DNA from: Gemmatimonadota bacterium
GTDB lineage: Bacteria; Gemmatimonadota; Gemmatimonadetes; Longimicrobiales; Gaopeijiaceae
Direction: 5' to 3'
DNA length: 64,000 nucleotides
Assembly: GCA_022560615.1 (NCBI GenBank)
Contig: JADFSR010000009.1
Location: forward strand, 38,733 to 102,732
Numbering within the stretch: the stretch's first letter is position 1; every line of letters starts with the position of its first letter. Made by a program: the position numbers and the translations under genes. The notes below the pieces were generated by a model. It saw only the letters and a program-made list of their open reading frames with translations, ran no database searches and was not told where the DNA came from. This document shows positions 1 to 8,006 of this stretch, piece by piece.

Positions 1-581
1 TCCTGCTGCACGTCCTCGCGCGTGTGCGGGTGGTACCAGAACATTCCCGAGTCCGGGAGCTTCACTTGATAGGTGAAGCTCTCACCGCGCTGTATCGCGG
101 CCTGTGTGACTCCAGGCACACCGTCGAAGCGGTTGTCGATCCGGATCCCGTGCCAGTGGATCGTAGTGGGCATCTGGATCTCGTTCGTCACGCGGACGAC
201 GAGCGTGGCCCCCTTGGGGGCCTTGATGAGGGGGCCGGGATATTGGCCGTTGTAGCCGAACATCACCAACTCGTGACCCGCGAGAGTGCGGCGCACCATC
301 GACACCGAGATTTCGAGCGTGTCCCCGTCGGACATCGTTACGACTTGGGAGGGCTGGGCCTCCGGGAGCGTGGAAGCGTCCACGCCGATGCCCGGAAGGA
401 ACGGCCCGACGACCGGCACCGCGCCTTCCAGACCGGGCAACACCGGCATGTTCGTATCCATCGGGACCATTCTCCAGGTACCATCCATCGCGCTTCTGTC
501 CACGTCGTGCTGGGCGGTGAGCGGGCCGGGAAGAGTCGCGATCCACACAGATGCCAGCCAAGTTGCTGCGGTCCGTCTCAT
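1..581 (-). CDS. Multicopper oxidase, N-terminal part (runs off the window)
   Basis: Secreted or periplasmic multicopper oxidase; only about the first 193 residues are in the window and the gene continues past base 1. The ATG at 581 starts a short signal peptide (MRRTAATWLASVWIATLPGP, then TAQ). The cupredoxin-like first domain is clear: the copper-ligand motif HWHG lies in TTIHWHGIRIDNRFDGVPGV and the second motif in GMFWYHPHT. These His pairs supply type 2/type 3 copper ligands in laccase-like enzymes. The substrate (phenol, metal ion or nitrite) cannot be told without the C-terminal domains and the HCHxxxH motif. It diverges from the membrane fusion gene at 714, leaving about 130 bp for both promoters. 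Confidence 0.85.
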   Translation of the reverse strand, partial: MRRTAATWLASVWIATLPGPLTAQHDVDRSAMDGTWRMVPMDTNMPVLPGLEGAVPVVGPFLPGIGVDASTLPEAQPSQVVTMSDGDTLEISVSMVRRTLAGHELVMFGYNGQYPGPLIKAPKGATLVVRVTNEIQMPTTIHWHGIRIDNRFDGVPGVTQAAIQRGESFTYQVKLPDSGMFWYHPHTREDVQQ

Positions 582-713
582 CGGGATCGGCTTCTCCGGT
601 GTCCTAGCAGGTTGGTGAACGGCAATCGGTGAACGGTTCGCGGTCTTCCACGAGCAGCCCGGAAGGTCTTCGGAGGGTTGCGGGCGGGCAAGACGTTTCT
701 GAAAGGTCATGAT

Positions 714-3140
714 ATGACGGACGCGACGGAAAACGGGGCTACCGAACGGACGACGACGCCGTTCCTGCCGGTCCTTCTCCTGTTATTCGTTGGCAGCGGC
801 TGCGCCGCCCTCATCTACGAGATCGTCTGGTTCCAGATGCTGCAGCTCGTCATCGGGTCGACCGGTGTATCGCTGGGCGTGCTGCTGGGCTCGTTCATGG
901 GCGGCATGTGTCTGGGCAGTCTTGCGTTGCCCAAGTACGTGCCGATGCATCGGCACCCCCTGCGCGTGTACGCTACGCTCGAGCTCGCGATCGGCGCACT
1001 GGGGCTTCTTCTTTTGGCGCTGATCCCGCTCGTCGGGGGCGCCTACGTGAGCGTCGCACCGAGTGGCCTGGGGAGCGTTCTGTTCCGCGCGGCGTTGGCC
1101 GGTCTTCTGCTGATCCCTCCCACGGTGCTCATGGGCGCGACGCTACCGGCGATCTCGCGCTACGTGACGACGACCCCGGTGGGCGTGTCCTGGATGGGCT
1201 TCTTCTACGGCGGCAACATCGCGGGTGCGGTGCTCGGGTGCTTGCTCGCGGGATTTTATCTGCTGCGCGAGTTCGACATCGTCGTAGCCACGTTTGTTGC
1301 ACTCTTCCTCAACGTGGCTGTCGCTGCGCTCGCGGCCGGGCTGTCTCGATACGCCACGCACGAGGCGAGCGAACGCCCGTCGGATGAGACCGTTCCGGTC
1401 TTCGCGGTCAGCCACCGCGCCGTGCTGCTGGCGATCGCTCTCTCGGGGCTCACGGCGTTGGGAGCGGAGGTGGTGTGGACTCGGCTCATGGGGCTCATGC
1501 TCGGGGCAACCACGTATACGTTCTCGATCATCCTCGCGGTATTCCTGGCCGCGCTCGGTGTAGGAAGCATCGCGGGCTCCTACGTGTCTCGCACGTCTCC
1601 GAATCCGCGGATCGCGTTCGCGGTGTGCCAGGTCGGCGCGCTGCTCGGGATCGCCTGGACGGCGTGGGCGATGGCCGCCCAACTACCGTATTGGCCGATC
1701 AACCCGTCCATCGCCCAAGGCCCCGTGCCAGTCTTCCAGCTCGACCTGGCACGGGCGGTATGGGCGCTGACTCCGGCGCCGCTCTTCTGGGGTGCCAGTT
1801 TCCCGCTGGCGGTCGCGTCGGTCGCCGATGAGGGACAGGACCCGGGCGAGCTGATGGGGGGCGTCTATGCATCGAATACAGTTGGTGCGATCGTGGGGGC
1901 CCTGGGCTTCGGCGTGATCCTCATCCCTTTGCTGGGGACGCAGAACGCTCAGCGGCTGCTGATTGTGCTGGCCGCTGTGGCGGCGCTGGTCCTGGTCGCC
2001 CCGCGATTCCTCGGCTCCGACCGGGGGCGGGCGGGTCCGGTAGTGATGGTGCAGCTCGTAGTCGCTGTGGTCGCCGTTCTCGCGTTGCTGGTGCCACCGA
2101 TTCCGCCGGTCCTGGTAGCGTACGGACGCTACGCGCCCACGTACGAACAGCCGAACACGCTCTATCTCGGGGAGGGTCGGAATTCGTCGATTTCGGTGAC
2201 CGAGCTCGACAACGGCGTTCGCAATCTCCACGTGGGAGGCAAGGTCGTGGCCTCGACCGAGCCGCAGGACATGCGGTTGCAGGGCATGCTCGGTCACCTC
2301 ACCGCACTGCTACACGACGACCCCAAGACGGTCCTCGTCGTCGGCTTCGGAGCGGGGGTGACCGCCGGCACGTTCGTCACCTATCCGGGCATCGCGCGAA
2401 TCGTGATCGCCGAAATCGAGCCGCTCATCACCGAGGAGGCGTCGAGTTACTTCACCGAGGTCAACAACGACGTCCTCTCGGATCCCCGGGTCGAGGTGGT
2501 GCACGACGACGCACGTCACTTCCTTCTCACGACGGACGAAACCTTCGACCTCATCACCTCGGACCCGATCCACCCGTGGATGAAGGGCGCGGCGGCGCTT
2601 TATAGCGCCGAATACTTCGATCTGGCTCGGGCGCACCTGAATCCCGGTGGTGTGATTACCCAGTGGGTCCCGTTGTACGAGACCAATGCGGCGGCCGTGA
2701 AGAGCGAGATGGCGACCTTCTTCGAGGCCTTTCCGGATGGCACCGTATGGGGCAACACGTACAACGGTGAAGGCTATGACGTCGTGCTCGCTGCGAAGAA
2801 TGGCGGGATCTCCGTCGATGTCGACCAGTTCGTGGACCGACTACAGGCCCCCGAAAACGAGGGGGTCGCCATGTCGCTCGCCCAGGCCGGCTTCCCGCGT
2901 GCGCTCGACTTGCTCACGACGTACACGGCAGGTGCCAGCGACCTGGCTCCCTGGCTCGAGGATGCGATCGTGAACCGGGACCGGAACCTGCGTTTGATGT
3001 ACCTGGCAGGGCTAGGACTGAACCAGTACATCGCCGGGGATATCTACGCCGAGCTGCTCGAGTTCAGACGCTTCCCGGACGAGTTGTTCACGGGTTCAGT
3101 CGGACGGTTGGATGCGCTGAAGCAGATCATGCGCTACTGA
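714..3140 (+). CDS. Polytopic membrane protein fused to a spermidine-synthase-like domain
   Basis: An 808-residue protein with about a dozen hydrophobic segments in the first ~460 residues, followed by a cytosolic class I SAM-fold domain of the polyamine synthase type. The latter shows a glycine loop (VLVVGFGAGVTAG), an acidic residue after the next strand (VIAEIEP), DDAR and SDP motifs. The acidic pair used for amine binding in true spermidine synthases is not obvious, so the substrate is unknown. Fused membrane/spermidine synthase-like proteins are widespread in environmental bacteria and largely uncharacterised. I chose ATG 714 over TTG 678 because GAAAGG lies about seven bases upstream and the extra N-terminus looks non-coding. 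Its 3' end converges on a minus-strand gene 30 bases away. Confidence 0.82.
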   Translation: MTDATENGATERTTTPFLPVLLLLFVGSGCAALIYEIVWFQMLQLVIGSTGVSLGVLLGSFMGGMCLGSLALPKYVPMHRHPLRVYATLELAIGALGLLLLALIPLVGGAYVSVAPSGLGSVLFRAALAGLLLIPPTVLMGATLPAISRYVTTTPVGVSWMGFFYGGNIAGAVLGCLLAGFYLLREFDIVVATFVALFLNVAVAALAAGLSRYATHEASERPSDETVPVFAVSHRAVLLAIALSGLTALGAEVVWTRLMGLMLGATTYTFSIILAVFLAALGVGSIAGSYVSRTSPNPRIAFAVCQVGALLGIAWTAWAMAAQLPYWPINPSIAQGPVPVFQLDLARAVWALTPAPLFWGASFPLAVASVADEGQDPGELMGGVYASNTVGAIVGALGFGVILIPLLGTQNAQRLLIVLAAVAALVLVAPRFLGSDRGRAGPVVMVQLVVAVVAVLALLVPPIPPVLVAYGRYAPTYEQPNTLYLGEGRNSSISVTELDNGVRNLHVGGKVVASTEPQDMRLQGMLGHLTALLHDDPKTVLVVGFGAGVTAGTFVTYPGIARIVIAEIEPLITEEASSYFTEVNNDVLSDPRVEVVHDDARHFLLTTDETFDLITSDPIHPWMKGAAALYSAEYFDLARAHLNPGGVITQWVPLYETNAAAVKSEMATFFEAFPDGTVWGNTYNGEGYDVVLAAKNGGISVDVDQFVDRLQAPENEGVAMSLAQAGFPRALDLLTTYTAGASDLAPWLEDAIVNRDRNLRLMYLAGLGLNQYIAGDIYAELLEFRRFPDELFTGSVGRLDALKQIMRY

Positions 3141-3170
3141 GGCGCGCTCGGGCCGGGCGGGCCGTTCCGG

Positions 3171-3755
3171 CTAGTTTCCGTAGCCGTACGCCGCGCAGTT
3201 CTCCTGCGCGAGCGCGCCATGCCCGACCATCGTGTGCATCATCCCACTGCGTGACATGCCGCGGAAGACGACGGGGCCGGCCCACATCTCCTGGTTCGGG
3301 TCGTCGCTGGACTCGAGCGTGACGAGCACGATGAACTTGTTCCAACTCACGGAGCCGGAGGCCCGGAGGCTGTCGTCGAGTGCGCCGATGCGCTCGACGT
3401 GATCGAGCTCCCGCGTCGTGACCCACGCGACCAGGCGGCCTTGGCGCGGCGCTCTCATGCGCTCGAGCGACACGCTCACGTCGTACGCGTAGCTGCCGTC
3501 GGTGGTGAGCGCGACCGAGAACGGGGACGCCGACGGGAGCGACACTTCAGCGGTGGCCCTGGCGACGCCCGTGCCTGGGATGTTCCTGGTCGTGAGCAAT
3601 TCGAGTGCGTAGTATGCCGGCCCCTCGTCGGGCGTGCACAACCCCGGCCCGCCGTCCCAGATGGTCACGGATGTCGGTGATGCGATCGCGAAGATCGCCA
3701 GTATGGTGGGGAGCACGATCGAGCTCCGAGGTGTGGCACGATGGAAGCGGGACAC
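3171..3755 (-). CDS. Secreted protein of unknown function
   Basis: A 194-residue protein that I do not recognise. It has a basic N-terminus followed by a hydrophobic stretch (SSIVLPTILAIFAIASPTSV) that looks like a signal peptide or anchor, then a beta-rich body with phrases such as SGSVSWNKFIVLVTLESSDD that suggest an immunoglobulin-like or jelly-roll fold. Two cysteines, one near the mature N-terminus and one at the C-terminal end (ENCAAYGYGN), could form a disulfide. It lies 53 bp downstream of the LVIVD propeller gene on the same strand and may be co-transcribed. No catalytic motif is visible. Confidence 0.6.
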   Translation of the reverse strand: MSRFHRATPRSSIVLPTILAIFAIASPTSVTIWDGGPGLCTPDEGPAYYALELLTTRNIPGTGVARATAEVSLPSASPFSVALTTDGSYAYDVSVSLERMRAPRQGRLVAWVTTRELDHVERIGALDDSLRASGSVSWNKFIVLVTLESSDDPNQEMWAGPVVFRGMSRSGMMHTMVGHGALAQENCAAYGYGN

Positions 3756-3808
3756 GCTACATGTCGAGCCTAGCCGGCGGCCGGTGCGCCGACAAGGCTA
3801 TCGGGCTC

Positions 3809-5149
3809 CTACTGGCTGATCGGGCGCTTCACCACGGGCCTATCCCAGTCCTGAGCGGACGAGATGTTGGGGAAGCCCCAATCCTCGCCGTTCCACCCCT
3901 GGAACCCGTCCATCCTCATGGTCCAGAGGCCTGTCGACATGTCACTGATCAGGATCAGGCCGTCCGCGTTGCGCACGTCGACTCCGAAGGCACCGTTGAA
4001 CTGCGAGTACCGGTCGGTGTTCGCCGGGCCGATGTACGTGTCGTAGTAACCCACCGTGACCGGATTGAGGGGATCCTGCAGGTTGAAGATCTGCAGCCCA
4101 TCGAGGTAGCTCGACACGAAGACGTACGGCCAGCGCACCTCGTGGTTGTGCACCAGATGCCGCCAGTCGGCGGTGAACGCCGATATCGGATTGCGGATGT
4201 TGATCTGTTCTCCGTCGAGCGCCGGCTGCAGGTCGAAGATTCGTAGCGGCGCGTACTGGTATTCGGTCTCTGCGATCACGTATCGGCCGTCGGGGCTGGG
4301 CGTGAAGGTGTGGCCGCGGCTGATCCCGGAGATCCCGGTCAGCGTGATGCGTAGCTCGTTGTTCTCGATATCCGACACGTCGTAGATGTAGTAGCCTCCC
4401 GTGCCGCCCCCGTAGAAGCGGTCCTCGCCACTGTCGGGGTGGTAGCCGACGTAGAAGTCGTGATAGCTGCGGCTGTCGCCACTTCCTACCGCACTCTCCG
4501 GGATCGGCACCATGCCGACGCGCGCGTTCTCGAGATCTCCCTCCACGATCATGCCGAGATCGTAGATCAGCGCGCCGGGGGCACGGGCCGTCGTGAAGAG
4601 GTAGACGCGGTCGTTCGAGTGCTTGTAGATGAAGATGTTGTGGAAACCGCCGGGCATCTCCGGCTCGCGAATGCGAGCCACTTCGTGGACCGTCGACGGA
4701 TCCGGTAGGCCGGTCACGTCGAGGATCACCGCACCGAGGTCGTTGTTCGGACCGCCTTGCCCAAACTGCAGCGACTGAACCAGGTAATAGCGGTCGTTCC
4801 ATTTGAAGTGCTTGACGTCCATGCCGCCGTTGCCTTGGTGGAGGTCTTGATTCTCGATTCTCCACTCGTAGAGAAGCTGCGGGTTCTCCGGGTCCTCGAT
4901 GCTGATGATGTCGGTGCCCTTGCCGCCCTGCCCGCCATAGGCGAAGCGCGCGACATAGGCGTACGGCCGATGCATCTCTTGCTCGACGTCCATGTCCGCC
5001 ACGGAGAGGCGGGGGCCGAGCGGGAGGTGTCCGAGCACCTCCACGTTGTCGCTGCCGCGCTTGAGCGGCGACCACGGGACAGCTTGGGCGGCGAGCGGCG
5101 CGCCGACGGCGAGCGACAGTACTACAAGCGAAAGGCGCTTCAACGACAT
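3809..5149 (-). CDS. Secreted LVIVD-type beta-propeller protein
   Basis: A 446-residue exported protein built from propeller-like repeats of the LVIVD family: recurring strands such as DIISIEDPENPQLL, AVILDVTGLPDPS, DIENNELRITL and LQIFNLQDPLNPV, each followed by a position linking a name to an event. The signal peptide is MSLKRLSLVVLSLAVGAPLA ending AQA. The start is ATG 5149; the frame is open farther upstream to 5293 but that part is Ser/Pro/Arg-rich and would bury the signal peptide. Function is unknown; family members are extracellular and probably structural or ligand-binding. It lies 79 bp downstream of the BNR propeller gene, in the same minus-strand run of secreted proteins. Confidence 0.8.
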   Translation of the reverse strand: MSLKRLSLVVLSLAVGAPLAAQAVPWSPLKRGSDNVEVLGHLPLGPRLSVADMDVEQEMHRPYAYVARFAYGGQGGKGTDIISIEDPENPQLLYEWRIENQDLHQGNGGMDVKHFKWNDRYYLVQSLQFGQGGPNNDLGAVILDVTGLPDPSTVHEVARIREPEMPGGFHNIFIYKHSNDRVYLFTTARAPGALIYDLGMIVEGDLENARVGMVPIPESAVGSGDSRSYHDFYVGYHPDSGEDRFYGGGTGGYYIYDVSDIENNELRITLTGISGISRGHTFTPSPDGRYVIAETEYQYAPLRIFDLQPALDGEQINIRNPISAFTADWRHLVHNHEVRWPYVFVSSYLDGLQIFNLQDPLNPVTVGYYDTYIGPANTDRYSQFNGAFGVDVRNADGLILISDMSTGLWTMRMDGFQGWNGEDWGFPNISSAQDWDRPVVKRPISQ

Positions 5150-5228
5150 AGTGACCTCAGGTGGCAGTGGTGGTCTGGACGGTGAAAGGTGACGACCTAC
5201 GACCGGTGATGGCAACCGGGCAGATGCC

Positions 5229-8006
5229 CTACCGTCGCTGCTGCCACCACTCGTCTTTGAGGATCGAGACGGTGTGCTCGAACATCTGGTCACCGACGGT
5301 CATGACGACCCGATACTCACCGACCGGTGCCTCGCTGAACTCGAAGCGGATACGGTCTTCGGCGGAGATTCCGGTGTTGCCGCGACCACGACGGCGACCA
5401 CCGAAGCCACCGCCACGGCCGCCGCGACCACCGCGACCGCCGCGACCGCTGTCTGAGCGCGCGCTCTCTTGTTCTTCCGCGGTGCGTTCGAGGCGCTTCT
5501 GCATGTTCCAAGCGACGCGGTGCAGGCCGGCTGCGCCGTCTCCCTCGAGCTCGTAGATCGGGAACCGCCCCTGATACACCGTGAAGGTGATGTCCTCGTC
5601 GACATCGTCCGACAGGTAGTAGTAGAGCGAGATATCCAGCGGCTCGCTCTCGCCCTCGAAGTTCGATGAACTGTAGTTGGTGAAGTCGGGTGCGATCCAA
5701 CGGACCTTCGACTCCGGTTGGAAGAAGTGCACGTCCATCGCGAGCAGATCCTCGGTCATCTCCGCTAGCGGTGCGATGTCGGCGATGTAGATGCCGCGCC
5801 CGTGGGTGCCGACCACGAGGTCGTTCTCGCGAGCGTGGATCTTGATGTCGTGCACTGGAGTGGTGGGCATGTCACCCTTCATGCTCGCCCAACTCTCGCC
5901 GCCGTCGATCGAAGCGAAGACCTGAAACTCGGTGCCCACGAAGAGCAGGTCGGGGTTTGCGTGGTGTTCACGCACGACGTTGATGGGGCCGTCGGGCAAG
6001 TTGTTCGAGATGTCGGACCACGACTCACCGAAGTCGGTCGTCTTGTAGATGAAGGCGCGAAAGTCGTCGTTCCGGTATCCGCTGAATGTGACGTAGGCGG
6101 TGCCGAGGTCGTGATGCGAGGCCTCTACGCGACTCACCCAGTAGTGCGGGTTGTTCGGGATGTTGTTGGTGACGTCGGTCCACGTCTCGCCGTCGTTCTG
6201 GGTCACATGGACGTTGCCGTCATCGGTGCCGGCCCAGAGCAGGCCCGCCTTGATCGGCGACTCGTCGAGAGACGAGATGGTGCCGTACTGGATGTTGCCG
6301 TCCCCGCCCTTGCCGGTCGTGAGCGTGGCGGGGTCGTTCTTGCTGAGGTCCTCGCTGATGACCTCCCAGCTCTCACCGCGGAACTCGGACTTCATGACCT
6401 TGTTGCCCGCGTGATAGATCACGTCGCAGTCGTGCTGACTTACGACAATAGGAGCGTTCCAGTTGTAGCGCATGTCCCCATCCTCATACCGGATGCCCTT
6501 GCGCTCACCAGTCCACAGGTCCAGGCGCGAGAGCGGCCCGAACTGCGACTCGTTGTACAGGTACCGGTTCGTACAACGGTCGAACTCGTTGTACATGCCG
6601 TCACCGCCCCCGACGCGGTCCCACATCTCGAAGCGGATGGGTCCACCGGCCGGGTTGGTGTTGTACGTCATGTGCGAGCCGTTGTCCTGCAGGCCGCCGG
6701 CGACGCGGTAGGGGTAGGAGTCGTCGAGGCCGATGGCGTAGAACTGAGCGAGCGACTGGAAGTCCGGGTGGTACCAGTTCTCTCCCCCGTCGTACGTGAT
6801 GCCGAGGCCGTGGTCGTACCCGAGGATCATGTGGTGCGAGTCGTCCGGATTGATCCAAAGGGCGTGGTCGTCGCCGCCGAAGCCCAGCGGCCGGCGTTCC
6901 CACGTCTCTCCACCGTTCGACGTGCCCCAGGACGAAGCGGACAGGACGTGTACCACGTCGGAATCGTTCGGGTCGATGATGATTTGGCCGTAGTAATATG
7001 CCGGCCCACCCCCGATCGATTCGCCCTCCGGGCTCGCGCGTTCCCAAGTGATGCCACCATCGTCCGAGCGGTAGACCTCACCGCCGATCATGCCGCGGGA
7101 CGACTGGTGATCGAGCAGCTCCTGCCGGCGATCCTCGTCCGACATGTCGGCCTTGTTGGCGTTCTCGATGGTGACGTACAGGATGTTCGGATCCGCGTCG
7201 TACACGTCGACGCCGATGCGGCCGAGCATGCCCTCGGGCAGGCCCTGCCCGATCTGGATCCAGTTCTCCCCGCCGTCGGTGGTCTTGTAGAGGCGGCTGC
7301 CCGGCCCGCCGAGATCGAAGGTGTACGGCAGGCGCACCTTGTCGTAGCTCGCGGCGTACAGGATGTCGGAGTTCGTCGGGTCCATGACCAAGTCCACGAC
7401 GCCGATGCGACGGCCCTCGACCTGGGGCCCGAGAACGCGCCGCCAGCTATCACCGCCGTTCGTGGTCTTGTACAGACCGCGCTCGTCGTTCTCCGAGTAG
7501 AGGTGCCCGAGTGCCGCGACGTAGGCAATGTCGGAGTTCGTCGGATGTATGACGATGCGACCGATGTGCTGCGACTCGGGGAGGCCGACGTTCCTCCACG
7601 TCTCACCGGCGTCCGTGGACTTGTAGACGCCGTCGCCCCAGTAGCTGCTGCGTGAGTTGTTCGCTTCTCCGGAGCCCAGGTAGAGCACGTTCGGGTCGGA
7701 CGGAGCGACCGCGATCGCGCCGATCGAAAACACGTCTTCCTGGTCGAAGAGCACGTCGAAGGAGATGCCGCGGTTCGCGGTCTTCCATAGGTGTCCCGAG
7801 GCCGTGGCGATGTAGAACGTGTGCGGCTGTTGGTGCGGCACCGCGATGTCGACGAAACGGCCGCTCTGCCGCGTCGGGCCGATCTCGCGGTACTCGACGG
7901 CAGATAGCACGTGCTCGAGGGTTTGAGCGACGAGGTCGGCGGGCGTCGCTGGCGACAGCCCGATCAGGAGGGCCCCGAGGGACAGAACGCGACGGTAGAC
8001 CTTCAT
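5229..8006 (-). CDS. Secreted VPS10/sortilin-type BNR beta-propeller protein
   Basis: A 925-residue secreted protein. A signal peptide (MKVYRRVLSLGALLIGL, ending near LVAQ) is followed by a two-propeller architecture of BNR/Asp-box repeats: STDAGETW, TTNGGDSW, TTDGGENW, SDDGGITW, YDGGENWY, NDGETWTD and TDFGESW recur through residues ~50-750. The family resembles xyloglucanase and sortilin propellers; in environmental bacteria it is annotated as glycosyl hydrolase but no catalytic pair can be assigned from sequence alone. Residues ~853-876 form a striking Arg/Gly-rich tract (bases ~5379-5450), then a short C-terminal strand region that looks like a carrier or anchoring module. The start overlaps the stop of the M14 peptidase gene by four bases (ATGA), indicating translational coupling. 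Confidence 0.85.
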   Translation of the reverse strand: MKVYRRVLSLGALLIGLSPATPADLVAQTLEHVLSAVEYREIGPTRQSGRFVDIAVPHQQPHTFYIATASGHLWKTANRGISFDVLFDQEDVFSIGAIAVAPSDPNVLYLGSGEANNSRSSYWGDGVYKSTDAGETWRNVGLPESQHIGRIVIHPTNSDIAYVAALGHLYSENDERGLYKTTNGGDSWRRVLGPQVEGRRIGVVDLVMDPTNSDILYAASYDKVRLPYTFDLGGPGSRLYKTTDGGENWIQIGQGLPEGMLGRIGVDVYDADPNILYVTIENANKADMSDEDRRQELLDHQSSRGMIGGEVYRSDDGGITWERASPEGESIGGGPAYYYGQIIIDPNDSDVVHVLSASSWGTSNGGETWERRPLGFGGDDHALWINPDDSHHMILGYDHGLGITYDGGENWYHPDFQSLAQFYAIGLDDSYPYRVAGGLQDNGSHMTYNTNPAGGPIRFEMWDRVGGGDGMYNEFDRCTNRYLYNESQFGPLSRLDLWTGERKGIRYEDGDMRYNWNAPIVVSQHDCDVIYHAGNKVMKSEFRGESWEVISEDLSKNDPATLTTGKGGDGNIQYGTISSLDESPIKAGLLWAGTDDGNVHVTQNDGETWTDVTNNIPNNPHYWVSRVEASHHDLGTAYVTFSGYRNDDFRAFIYKTTDFGESWSDISNNLPDGPINVVREHHANPDLLFVGTEFQVFASIDGGESWASMKGDMPTTPVHDIKIHARENDLVVGTHGRGIYIADIAPLAEMTEDLLAMDVHFFQPESKVRWIAPDFTNYSSSNFEGESEPLDISLYYYLSDDVDEDITFTVYQGRFPIYELEGDGAAGLHRVAWNMQKRLERTAEEQESARSDSGRGGRGGRGGRGGGFGGRRRGRGNTGISAEDRIRFEFSEAPVGEYRVVMTVGDQMFEHTVSILKDEWWQQRR

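Noticed and set aside
5802..7655. 617-residue plus-strand open frame
   Set aside because: It is antisense to the BNR propeller gene, rich in Val/Arg/Asp with no domain pattern, and arises from the codon bias of the real minus-strand gene.
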